Source of the DNA: a virus
DNA length: 29,081 nt
Strand: one strand, 5' to 3'
IMG/VR virus record: IMGVR_UViG_3300030331_006288
Coordinates: 1-29,081 of that record
Positions 1-4,682 of this stretch are shown one piece after another. Within the stretch, counting starts at the first letter, position 1. The number at the start of each line of letters is the position of its first letter. The notes under the pieces are model-generated. The model made no database searches and was not told the origin of the DNA. It saw only the letters and a list, made by a program, of their open reading frames with translations. The translations under genes were made by a program, and so were the position numbers.

Positions 1-39
1 TGTGTCATATTTAGGCTTGAACATCCATGAAGAATGCAT
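1..39 (-). CDS. start of a gene running off the left edge (partial, unknown)
   Basis: An ATG begins at 39 and the frame stays open for 13 codons to the edge, starting MHSSWMFKPK. A GGAG sits 7 nt upstream of the ATG, inside the last codons of the preceding MKVGD-family gene, whose stop is at 43. This spacing and the constant strand make it a likely next gene of the operon. The visible part does not start with MKVGD, so the array may end here. Product unknown. Confidence 0.5.
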   Translation of the reverse strand, partial: MHSSWMFKPKYDT

Positions 40-42
40 AAC

Positions 43-243
43 TTACTCCGACTTGCTGATAACCTTGACCCAACCTTTTTCGATTGCGGTCAATGACATT
101 CTTTGTGACTTGGAAAACATATTCCACTGCACCCAAACATACTGTCCTGCTGGGCCTTCAATGGTATTATAGGAACAGACTTCGCTTGTGACAATACCAA
201 AATCACCATCGCCCACGTCTTTAATCAAATCACCGACTTTCAC
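43..243 (-). CDS. MKVGD-family small protein (array member 1, 66 aa)
   Basis: The GTG start overlaps the previous gene's stop by 14 nt, with GAGGT 7 nt upstream. The protein begins MKVGDLIKDVGDGDFGIVTS and continues into a Val-Trp-Val-Gln-Trp strand, the alternating pattern expected of a small SH3-like barrel (inference). Its end, VISKSE, is a decayed form of the usual VISESR. The matching bases (ATCAGCAAGTCGGAG) no longer contain a start codon in register, so the junction has degenerated at this end of the array. Function unknown. Confidence 0.88.
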   Translation of the reverse strand: MKVGDLIKDVGDGDFGIVTSEVCSYNTIEGPAGQYVWVQWNMFSKSQRMSLTAIEKGWVKVISKSE

Positions 244-421
244 TGATAACCTCTAACTCTGGCCCATCATACCAGTATAAATCACTGGTACCACGTTGCC
301 ATGCGACTTGATAAAAAGGCAAAGCAGAGACACCAGTCTCTTGGATTTTGATTACAAGGCCGGTGCCTAGCGAGTCTCTCACAAGGCGGTCATTCCGCAT
401 AACTAAATCACCGACTTTCAT
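230..421 (-). CDS. MKVGD-family small protein (array member 2, 63 aa)
   Basis: ATG start in the sequence ATGAAAGTCGGTGATTTAG, overlapping the upstream stop by 14 nt. An AGAGGT stands about 8 nt upstream. The body has a Gly-Thr-Gly-Leu-Val-Ile-Lys core near residues 19-25, a Gln-Val-Ala-Trp strand near 38-41, and ends in LEVISESR. This is the family's typical order: MKVGD, a G-x-G-x-V turn, a V-x-W strand, then LEVIS. No catalytic residues or membrane segment are visible. Function unknown; an SH3-like fold is inferred. Confidence 0.88.
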   Translation of the reverse strand: MKVGDLVMRNDRLVRDSLGTGLVIKIQETGVSALPFYQVAWQRGTSDLYWYDGPELEVISESR

Positions 422-572
422 AGTCTTCTACCTCTGAGTAGTCGCAGTAGATCACAGCTTCCTCTTTAGAAAACTCAACTAAAATAGTGCTTTGATTAGC
501 ATAAAATCTAACGATTTTGCCAGCACCATATTCAGGACGACCTTTTACTTTGACCAAATCACCGACTTTCAT
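408..572 (-). CDS. MKVGD-family small protein (array member 3, 54 aa)
   Basis: A short gene that fills what would otherwise be a gap between two array members. It starts at ATG 572 (MKVGDLVKVKGRPEYGAGKI), continues through a Thr-Ile-Leu-Val-Glu-Phe strand and ends DYESR. Both ends make the standard 14-nt overlap (559-572 upstream, 408-421 downstream). The Gly-Ala-Gly-Lys-Ile-Val turn followed by a Leu-Val-Glu-Phe strand resembles CarD/Tudor-like SH3 barrels (inference from pattern). Function unknown. Confidence 0.85.
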   Translation of the reverse strand: MKVGDLVKVKGRPEYGAGKIVRFYANQSTILVEFSKEEAVIYCDYSEVEDYESR

Positions 573-843
573 TTTCAATCTCGTGCGAAGGACAAACCAA
601 CCATACTTTGTTTTTAGGACTCCAGCCTTCTTTGAAGAACCTGCCCATTGCTAAAGCTTCTATAACTGGCTTCGTAGGGTTGCTGTCTGTTACAATAAAA
701 CTATAGGAACTAATATATTTTGGTAAAGGTTTTTTTCTTTTTGCTATCGATAAAAGATTCTCTTTGGTTTTTACCTTTGATTTCAAAGCTATCAGCGCAG
801 TGTATTTTTTTCTTGGATTGCACTCCCAGTCTTCAACTTTCAC
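559..843 (-). CDS. unknown 94-aa protein with array junctions but an unrelated body
   Basis: The start is GTG at 843 in GTGAAAGTTGAAGAC, so it begins MKVEDW instead of MKVGDL, and it ends IENESR with the normal 14-nt overlap. The body is basic (many Lys in residues 11-45) and lacks the G-x-G-x-V turn and V-x-W strand of the MKVGD family. It contains SYSFIVTDSN and KVWLVCPSHE, so it may be a small alpha/beta protein. It is a different gene body between conserved junctions. Product not recognised. Confidence 0.8.
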   Translation of the reverse strand: MKVEDWECNPRKKYTALIALKSKVKTKENLLSIAKRKKPLPKYISSYSFIVTDSNPTKPVIEALAMGRFFKEGWSPKNKVWLVCPSHEIENESR

Positions 844-1000
844 TGATAACCTCTAGCTGCGATTCGGGCCAATGTATTAACTCTTCTGAGCAAGATATCG
901 TGTGCCAGCCAGGACTAAACTCGGAGCACGCGATGATCACTCCGACGACACGATCTCCGTGGAATGAACCGATTAGTTCAACTAAATCACCGACTTTCAC
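833..1000 (-). CDS. MKVGD-family small protein (array member 5, 55 aa)
   Basis: GTG start at 1000, 14-nt overlap with the upstream gene, GAGGT 7 nt before the start. It begins MKVGDLVELIGSFHGDRVVG and ends LEVISES. It overlaps the downstream gene by 11 nt instead of 14, because the downstream start reads GTGAAAGTTGA. The change from GTCGG to GTTGA brings the stop forward one codon and removes the terminal Arg. Function unknown. Confidence 0.85.
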   Translation of the reverse strand: MKVGDLVELIGSFHGDRVVGVIIACSEFSPGWHTISCSEELIHWPESQLEVISES

Positions 1001-1163
1001 TGATTACCTCTAAATCGTAATACGACATTTCTACTACACCATCGGGCCAGAGCACGCTAGCGTAAGCAGGTTCACCCCCGCCTTGATGTCCGTAAACTTT
1101 GGCTATAACACCGATGCCCGCAGCGCTCCAACCTAACTGCGTAACCAAATCACCTACCTTCAC
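987..1163 (-). CDS. MKVGD-family small protein (array member 6, 58 aa)
   Basis: GTG start at 1163, with 14-nt overlaps at both ends. The reading is MKVGDLVTQLGWSAAGIGVI, then an AYASVLWPDG strand-turn, then DLEVISESR. It is the clearest representative of the family pattern: MKVGDLV, a Gly-Ile-Gly-Val-Ile turn, Val-Leu-Trp-x-Asp-Gly, and LEVIS at the C-terminus. No membrane segment or cysteine pair. Function unknown; SH3-like barrel inferred. Confidence 0.87.
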   Translation of the reverse strand: MKVGDLVTQLGWSAAGIGVIAKVYGHQGGGEPAYASVLWPDGVVEMSYYDLEVISESR

Positions 1164-1302
1164 TAATCACCTTCAACTCTGAATAGTTTTTTGCATCCTC
1201 AACCGTGTTATCGTCAAGCCACTCAACTAATGTTATCCACTTGTTGGCCTCAACTATCAAGCCAAGATACTCGTTAAACTCAACTAAATCACCGACTTTC
1301 AC
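1150..1302 (-). CDS. MKVGD-family small protein (array member 7, 50 aa)
   Basis: The frame extends further upstream, but the GTG at 1302 is the likely start: it lies in the array junction (GTGAAAGTCGGTGATTTAG), has GAGAT 8 nt upstream and overlaps the preceding stop by 14 nt. The protein is MKVGDLVEFNEYLGLIVEAN, then a LVEWLDD strand-turn, then LKVISEGR. The terminal Glu-Gly-Arg in place of Glu-Ser-Arg reflects a variant junction (GTGAAGGTAGG) at the next gene. One of the shortest members. Confidence 0.85.
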   Translation of the reverse strand: MKVGDLVEFNEYLGLIVEANKWITLVEWLDDNTVEDAKNYSELKVISEGR

Positions 1303-1477
1303 TAAAAATCTCCAACCAACTAGCTCGCATCCAAGCGGGCTCATGCCCGTCAAACCAATATACCCTATAGGGACAACCATTAGGATTTTTTAGTTGGGGC
1401 TCACTTATATATATTATAATCCCCAGGTTTGTAGGGTAAAGGCCGTGAACATTTTTTACCATGTCACCGACTTTCAT
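1289..1477 (-). CDS. MKVGD-family small protein (array member 8, 62 aa)
   Basis: ATG at 1477 with GAGGA about 9 nt upstream; 14-nt overlaps on both sides. It begins MKVGDMVKNVHGLYPTNLGI, then IIIYIS, a YRVYWFDGHEP strand-turn and a LEIFSESR end. The W-F-D-G turn matches the W-x-D-G position of member 6. Its N-terminal strand has insertions relative to shorter members, so loops vary while the barrel strands are kept. Function unknown. Confidence 0.87.
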   Translation of the reverse strand: MKVGDMVKNVHGLYPTNLGIIIYISEPQLKNPNGCPYRVYWFDGHEPAWMRASWLEIFSESR

Positions 1478-1664
1478 CTTCCATCCTCATAGACCACATC
1501 TTTTCAAAGCCGTAGTGGCAAGATATCAAAACAGCATGCAAAAAAATAGTGATGTTCGTAGTTGACTCAACATCGCCAGTCGCTATGAAAAGCACCAACA
1601 TGGTCACTAAAATTGAGACACACCTCCAAGCAATCACTTTTTTTAAAGTATCACCGACTTTCAC
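1464..1664 (-). CDS. DUF2061-like small membrane protein carrying MKVGD/ESR array ends
   Basis: The frame runs further upstream, but the GTG at 1664 in the standard junction is the likely start (GAGGT 7 nt upstream, 14-nt overlap with the previous gene). Only residues 1-5 (MKVGD) and the final ESR belong to the array pattern. Between them, KKVIAWRCVSILVTMLVLFI is followed by ATGD, a second hydrophobic helix near 37-52 and a HYGFEKMW end. That matches the small predicted membrane family DUF2061 (K-x-I-x-W-R, a Thr-Gly turn, then Y-x-x-E-x-x-W), recalled from memory. Two membrane helices and a 66-aa length suit that family. Function unknown. It is a foreign body between array junctions. Confidence 0.8.
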   Translation of the reverse strand: MKVGDTLKKVIAWRCVSILVTMLVLFIATGDVESTTNITIFLHAVLISCHYGFEKMWSMRMEDESR

Positions 1665-1842
1665 TGATAACCTCCAGTTCATGTGCAGCGTGAAAAGAAA
1701 AATCTGTATCACTCCAGATAATCTTATGGGAAGTAAAGCCCTCCTCTGGATAGTCAGTCATAGATATAATAACGCCCATCCCGTAGTCAACGCCTTTTAT
1801 TTTATATTGCTCTTTTAAAACAACCAAGTCACCGACTCTCAT
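1651..1842 (-). CDS. MKVGD-family small protein (array member 10, 63 aa)
   Basis: The ATG at 1842 (ATGAGAGTCGGTGACTTGG) is chosen over longer in-frame starts because it lies in the array junction and overlaps the upstream stop by 14 nt. It begins MRVGDLVVLKEQYKIKGVDY, followed by GMGVIIS, a KIIWSD strand and HELEVISESR. The G-M-G-V-I-I turn and I-I-W strand fit the family. Its stop overlaps the start of the DUF2061-like gene. Confidence 0.86.
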   Translation of the reverse strand: MRVGDLVVLKEQYKIKGVDYGMGVIISMTDYPEEGFTSHKIIWSDTDFSFHAAHELEVISESR

Positions 1843-2026
1843 CGTAAACTTCCAAAAGGCATGTTTGGTAGTTACCAACCGGAGTGTATGGATTACACCA
1901 CACAATGAAGGCAACATCGCGCCCCTGTTGTGAATGACGTGGTTCTTCTAGAGTCTCTAGCCTTACTACGACACCCAAAGGTTTGTCATAATGCGCGCGA
2001 AACTTTACCAGATCGCCAACCTTCAT
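1829..2026 (-). CDS. MKVGD-family small protein (array member 11, 65 aa)
   Basis: ATG start at 2026 (MKVGDLVKFRAHYDKPLGVV); ends LLEVYDESR with the 14-nt overlap downstream. At its own start the junction is different: it overlaps the previous gene by only 4 nt (ATGA). This is therefore the first gene, in transcription order, to use the repeated 14-nt junction, which marks that edge of the array. A FIVWCN strand takes the usual V-x-W place. Function unknown. Confidence 0.87.
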   Translation of the reverse strand: MKVGDLVKFRAHYDKPLGVVVRLETLEEPRHSQQGRDVAFIVWCNPYTPVGNYQTCLLEVYDESR

Positions 2027-2226
2027 CCAGAATGCCCTACTATCTCTAAATCAACCTCTGTCATAAAACCTTCGTCCACTTCAAAAAAAGGAGAAATCCA
2101 CTGTATCCTCCACCTTTTAAACTTTGTCGGGTGTTTTTCCAAAACTATTCCAATAGGGTGGTAGCTCGTGCCAACGGTATCTGGACCCCATGGCGTCTTG
2201 CACCTAACTAAGTCTCCGGGCTTCAT
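2023..2226 (-). CDS. MKPGD variant of the array family (67 aa)
   Basis: ATG at 2226, with 4-nt ATGA overlaps at both ends. It begins MKPGDLVRCKTPWGPDTVGT, has IGIVLEK and a RWRIQWIS strand, and ends VDLEIVGHSG. It keeps the family order, but has Pro for Val at position 3 and lacks the ESR end, consistent with lacking the 14-nt junction. It is either an older copy or a flanking copy outside the duplication unit. Confidence 0.86.
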   Translation of the reverse strand: MKPGDLVRCKTPWGPDTVGTSYHPIGIVLEKHPTKFKRWRIQWISPFFEVDEGFMTEVDLEIVGHSG

Positions 2227-2432
2227 AAGCCCCTCACGTCACACTGAACGACCTTATAATCTTTTATAAAATAAACTTTCTGACCCGCTTCAGGCAGACA
2301 TGCTGACAAGTCTTTGGACACTCGCGAGTAAAATGTCTTAGACCCCCTCTCATACGAGATTAAAATCTCACTTTCATACACATGTTCAACCATTCCGAGC
2401 ATCATCATTGTTGCTAAAATCTTGTTCTTCAT
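2223..2432 (-). CDS. unknown 69-aa protein
   Basis: ATG at 2432, with ATGA overlaps on both sides. The N-terminus MKNKILATMMMLGMVEHVYE is followed by a strand-rich region (SEILISYERGS, KVYFIKDYKV). This could be a small beta-barrel preceded by a short hydrophobic stretch, but no clear signal peptide or membrane helix is visible. Not recognised. It sits between the array and a larger protein with a KVGD domain. Confidence 0.75.
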   Translation of the reverse strand: MKNKILATMMMLGMVEHVYESEILISYERGSKTFYSRVSKDLSACLPEAGQKVYFIKDYKVVQCDVRGL

Positions 2433-2701
2433 GCTCTGCTCACAATCTCATATAGAGATTCGTAGTTGTTAAAACTTCGTGCATCCCAGCCATCCGTACA
2501 CAACCCAGCGTCACGCCACTGCACCTCAACGAAAAGATCCATACCGGCTGTCTTATGGTTATCGCCGTATGGTCCAATGGTGCTGGTTGAAACAACAATG
2601 CCCATGTCGTCATCATCAGTGCAGCGGATTATGTCGCCTACTTTTGGATATTCACTTAAAGGGATTGCATGCGGTGGCCTCTCTTTTTCATACGGCGGCA
2701 T
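2429..2701 (-). CDS. protein with a C-terminal KVGD domain (90 aa)
   Basis: The frame is open upstream to 2857, but that would bury 170 nt of the GIY-YIG gene. The ATG at 2701 has a strong AGAGGAG 8 nt upstream and overlaps the GIY-YIG stop by exactly 14 nt, so it is preferred. The N-terminus MPPYEKERPPHAIPLSEYP is proline-rich. Then KVGDIIRCTDDDDMGIVVS starts a family domain, followed by FVEVQWRDAG and an end in YEIVSRA. Here the MKVGD barrel sits behind a linker instead of at residue 1. Confidence 0.8.
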   Translation of the reverse strand: MPPYEKERPPHAIPLSEYPKVGDIIRCTDDDDMGIVVSTSTIGPYGDNHKTAGMDLFVEVQWRDAGLCTDGWDARSFNNYESLYEIVSRA

Positions 2702-2942
2702 TGATAAACTCCTCTTTTTGTTTTCTGGTAAGTCTTTTAAAGCTATACTCTGCCTGTAAAGCATCTCTACGTGTTCTATAAACTCTTGTGTGTATATAGC
2801 TGGATGGCCTTCTTGAGCGAGTGTACTTAGCACCTTTAGCTGTTTGGTTATGCTCATGTAGCCTACGCTCCAAGTCTGTAGTTACACCACAATAGTAAGT
2901 ACCATCAGCGCACAGTAAAACATAAAGGTACCAGTTTTTCAA
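2688..2942 (-). CDS. GIY-YIG domain nuclease-like protein (84 aa)
   Basis: The protein is WYLYVLLCADGTYYCGVTTD followed by LERRLHEHN, AKYTRSRRP and ALQAEYSFKRL. This is the single-domain GIY-YIG fold of the YhbQ/UPF0213 type: the Y-x-Y-V and Y-Y-C-G-V motifs sit at residues 4-19 and the conserved Arg of LERRLHEHN follows. Standalone members are about 80-100 aa, so it appears full length. The start is TTG at 2942, overlapping the upstream stop by 4 nt (TTGA). The family is structurally an endonuclease domain; its substrate here is unknown. It could be a solitary homing-type nuclease or a DNA-repair accessory. Confidence 0.87.
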   Translation of the reverse strand: MKNWYLYVLLCADGTYYCGVTTDLERRLHEHNQTAKGAKYTRSRRPSSYIHTRVYRTRRDALQAEYSFKRLTRKQKEEFINAAV

Positions 2943-3226
2943 TGATTAAACCAAAAATTCATATGCCAAGCGAGAACAGACATATATATCACACACACAG
3001 GAGCAAGCAATATGCGCTTGTGACGAGCAATAAATTCTAAGCCTATGGCGAAGAGAGTAAACTTTACTACTACAAATACCATAGGCCCTATCTCCAGGGC
3101 CATTGCCATGACTGGGTTTGCTTCTTCTACTCCCCTGCTCACTGCGAACAAGGTCATAACTGCATCGAGAAAGTTCATCAAGTGGCAGAGAAAAAACCAA
3201 GCTAGCCATGTTTGCTGTCTGTGCAT
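2939..3226 (-). CDS. small integral membrane protein, DUF5658-like (95 aa)
   Basis: Three hydrophobic segments are visible (about residues 8-28, 46-64 and 70-88). The motif LDAVMTLFAVSRGVEEANPV, then KFTLFAIGLEF, fits DUF5658 (a conserved D-x-x-x-T, then E-x-N-P), recalled from memory. The ATG at 3226 has no good Shine-Dalgarno, and the 17-nt gap to the preceding stop is AT-rich. It overlaps the GIY-YIG gene by 4 nt. Function unknown. Confidence 0.78.
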   Translation of the reverse strand: MHRQQTWLAWFFLCHLMNFLDAVMTLFAVSRGVEEANPVMAMALEIGPMVFVVVKFTLFAIGLEFIARHKRILLAPVCVIYMSVLAWHMNFWFNH

Positions 3227-3243
3227 TACATAGTAAATATATT

Positions 3244-3477
3244 CTACGTAGATAAAACTCTTTTTCTTCTATACTTTTTGCTGCCCAGGTGGAGTGCGCA
3301 CGTACCATCATCAATGGCCTTGTAGACAAAATCTACATCTACGTCGTGAAACTCACCAGGGGTGCTAAGGTTGCTGTGGCATATATAATAATGGATTTTT
3401 CTTTTTGTTACCTTTGTGACAAATCCATATCTACCTTGAGTCTCCAGCAAATCGCCTACTTTAATCTTAAAGTTCAT
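3244..3477 (-). CDS. KVGD-family small protein outside the array (77 aa)
   Basis: It starts MNFKIKVGDLLETQGRYGFV at ATG 3477, overlapping the upstream stop by 11 nt. The family core begins four residues later than usual, followed by TKVTKRKIHYYI and a variable tail rich in Lys and Arg (KKYRRKRV). It lacks LEVISESR and the 14-nt junction. A diverged relative, about 1 kb upstream of the array. Function unknown. Confidence 0.78.
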   Translation of the reverse strand: MNFKIKVGDLLETQGRYGFVTKVTKRKIHYYICHSNLSTPGEFHDVDVDFVYKAIDDGTCALHLGSKKYRRKRVLST

Positions 3478-3685
3478 GCTTCATCTGATCCATGACTGCA
3501 TCAATGCCGTATTGAATCAAAGTTTTAGCTAAAAACTTTGGAGGACAGTTGTGTTTTTTTGCATACGCTTGCACTGCCTCCCACTCATCGCGGTCGACAA
3601 AGACGCCCTTAATCTCTTTTTTAGAGCGTGGCCTACCTTTTGCTAAATACTCATTGATGCTCTTTTTATTGTAATCGTTAAACAT
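3467..3685 (-). CDS. unknown basic 72-aa protein, possible DNA-binding
   Basis: ATG at 3685 with an AGAGG 6 nt upstream. The N-terminal half is basic (KGRPRSKKEIK). It leads to one strand (GVFVDRDEWEAV) and two helices (AYAKKHNCPPKFLAKTLIQY), the strand-helix-helix order of ribbon-helix-helix proteins. No family is recognised with certainty. It is the first gene after the promoter-like sequence at 3734-3761, so it heads the transcript that runs into the array. A regulator role is possible but inferred. Confidence 0.72.
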   Translation of the reverse strand: MFNDYNKKSINEYLAKGRPRSKKEIKGVFVDRDEWEAVQAYAKKHNCPPKFLAKTLIQYGIDAVMDQMKHEL

Positions 3686-3733
3686 TGTTTCCTCTCAGAT
3701 ATTTATTAGCCGCTTTGGCCTGTCTACATCTTT

Positions 3734-3761
3734 ATTATAGGCACGGCACACAACGAGTAAA
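3734..3761 (-). promoter_or_regulatory. sigma70-like promoter ahead of the small-gene/array operon
   Basis: Minus-strand TTTACT (3756-3761), a 16-nt spacer and a perfect TATAAT (3734-3739), placing transcription start near 3727 and 40 nt before the ATG at 3685. It lies in one of the few true intergenic gaps (3686-3764). Confidence 0.6.
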
Positions 3762-3764
3762 AAA

Positions 3765-4073
3765 TTAATCCATCATTTTGTTGATGGCTTCGAGTGTTTT
3801 CTCTAGTAGTTTAAGTGCCATGATTTCTTTGATGCCCTCTACCATATCCGTAGCAGCATCATTATGCATTGAAATAAAGTCTTGGCTGCTCATGTTCTGT
3901 GACATGTGCCCCTGGCAGCCATAGCCAGTCTCTTCGCTGGCTCCTTGTGTTGGATTATTCTGGTTGCTTTTTCTCTGCTCATTCTTTTGAGCCTCTTGGT
4001 TTTCTATCTGGTGTGATTGTCCGGCAGGTGTTGGCCTGTAGACAGCACCAGTGTTTACTGGACCGACTTTCAC
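3765..4073 (-). CDS. unknown 102-aa protein starting MKVGP
   Basis: The frame extends to an ATG at 4127 with no ribosome binding site. The GTG at 4073 has a strong GGGGAGGGG about 5-10 nt upstream and gives MKVGPVNTGAVYRPTPAGQ. The first bases (GTGAAAGTCGGT) are those of the array junction, but the protein body is unrelated. Residues 20-60 are a Gln/Asn-rich hydrophilic linker, and the end is an amphipathic helix (MVEGIKEIMALKLLEKTLEA). No family recognised. A coiled-coil or oligomerising tail is inferred. Confidence 0.7.
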   Translation of the reverse strand: MKVGPVNTGAVYRPTPAGQSHQIENQEAQKNEQRKSNQNNPTQGASEETGYGCQGHMSQNMSSQDFISMHNDAATDMVEGIKEIMALKLLEKTLEAINKMMD

Positions 4074-4127
4074 TTTTTCACCCCTCCCCTTGTTTCGTCT
4101 GTGTTGACCTGTTAATGGTAAGTACAT

Positions 4128-4133
4128 ATTATA
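4128..4133 (-). promoter_or_regulatory. possible -10 element upstream of the MKVGP gene
   Basis: A perfect minus-strand TATAAT lies in an AT-rich gap 55 nt upstream of the GTG at 4073. No convincing -35 box is found at 16-18 nt; only T-runs are there. Weak call. Confidence 0.35.
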
Positions 4134-4165
4134 ATTAGTGAAAAAATAAAAAAATCGTTATTTGT

Positions 4166-4255
4166 CTAGTAGCAAGCCTTCCAAAGTAAAACAATAGAAA
4201 CCAAAAGCAACACGTCAATCGTAAAAAACATTAATGCTGGCTTGAAATCTTTCAT
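4166..4255 (-). CDS. 29-aa single-helix membrane peptide
   Basis: ATG at 4255 overlaps the preceding stop by ATGA. The peptide is MKDFKPALMFFTIDVLLLVS and then IVLLWKACY: a charged N-terminus followed by one long hydrophobic helix. Too short for routine gene calling. The exact ATGA coupling and the coherent membrane-peptide pattern support it; no homology can be claimed. Confidence 0.6.
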   Translation of the reverse strand: MKDFKPALMFFTIDVLLLVSIVLLWKACY

Positions 4256-4458
4256 TTGCTCTCGCTAACTACCTCTAAATCCTGACTCATAAAACTTCTA
4301 ACCTTGTTTCCCCGTGCCGTTGGGAACATAACGCTGAACACATCGCACTTCTTTTGTAGTATGACGCCGATTGTTTCAAAAGGTATGCCAATGACGTCAC
4401 TTATGCCATTGGTAAAGTGAGAGTGAATGTTTAATTTTACTAAATCGCCGACTTTCAT
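4252..4458 (-). CDS. isolated MKVGD-family small protein (68 aa)
   Basis: ATG at 4458 in ATGAAAGTCGGCGATTTAG, the junction sequence with one change. It begins MKVGDLVKLNIHSHFTNGIS, has a Gly-Val-Ile-Leu turn and an FSVMFP strand, and ends LEVVSESK. The stop overlaps the next ATG by 4 nt. It is a bona fide family copy about 2.2 kb upstream of the array, separated by unrelated genes. The ESK end and changed overlap suggest a copy that left the tandem arrangement. Confidence 0.85.
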   Translation of the reverse strand: MKVGDLVKLNIHSHFTNGISDVIGIPFETIGVILQKKCDVFSVMFPTARGNKVRSFMSQDLEVVSESK

Positions 4459-4481
4459 CTACCATAATTAGTAGATTGAGG

Positions 4482-4682
4482 TTATTTATGCTTTTTCAAA
4501 GTAGCGATGCACTCCTCTGCTTCAGATAAAACTTTAGTCCAGTGTGTTATTTCATCCAAAAGCTTTGAGTGTTCTCCAATCCCGACTGGGTGGTTAAAAT
4601 ACGTGTCTAGCACTGCGCGGGCTTCTTCGGCCTTAGACTGAAAATGAGCTAGCGCCGCTTTGTAATACAGATTCTCTTTCAC
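4482..4682 (-). CDS. unknown helical 66-aa protein
   Basis: GTG at 4682 with AGGAG 7 nt upstream, a well-placed ribosome site inside the end of the DUF4385 gene. It overlaps that gene by 50 nt in another frame. Sequence: MKENLYYKAALAHFQSKAEE, then an NHPVGIGEHSK turn and a second helix (LDEITHWTKVLSEAEECIA). This reads as a helical hairpin around a conserved-looking Pro-Val-Gly-Ile-Gly-Glu-His turn. Function unknown. Confidence 0.75.
   Translation of the reverse strand: MKENLYYKAALAHFQSKAEEARAVLDTYFNHPVGIGEHSKLLDEITHWTKVLSEAEECIATLKKHK

Larger units (their letters stand above)
43..2226 (-). repeat. tandem array of overlapping small genes with a repeated start/stop junction
   Basis: Twelve consecutive small genes lie here. 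Ten of the junctions carry the same element, close to GAGGTTATCAGTGAAAGTCG followed by GTGATTT. It holds, in order, a Shine-Dalgarno, the start codon (GTG or ATG) and the KVGD codons of the downstream gene, and the overlapping ESR-stop codons of the upstream gene. Junction starts are at 243, 421, 572, 843, 1000, 1163, 1302, 1477, 1664 and 1842. Overlap is 14 nt at nine of them and 11 nt at 843. Gene bodies between junctions are strongly diverged (48-94 residues), while the junction is nearly fixed. The two most upstream members (starts 2026 and 2226) are joined to their neighbours by ordinary 4-nt ATGA overlaps. Confidence 0.88.

Noticed and set aside
43-1842. CRISPR-like array (regularly repeated ~25-nt sequence separated by variable segments)
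   Set aside because: The segments between repeats are open reading frames of 150-285 nt, not 30-40 nt spacers. The repeats vary and encode start and stop codons, and there are no cas genes.
2702-2857. Longer form of the KVGD-domain protein starting at 2857
   Set aside because: It would overlap 170 nt of the clear GIY-YIG gene, and the ATG at 2701 has a far better ribosome site.
2946-3329. 127-aa frame overlapping the DUF5658-like gene
   Set aside because: It is a shadow: it runs through both the membrane protein and the KVGD gene at 3244-3477, its composition is irregular, and no ribosome site is seen.
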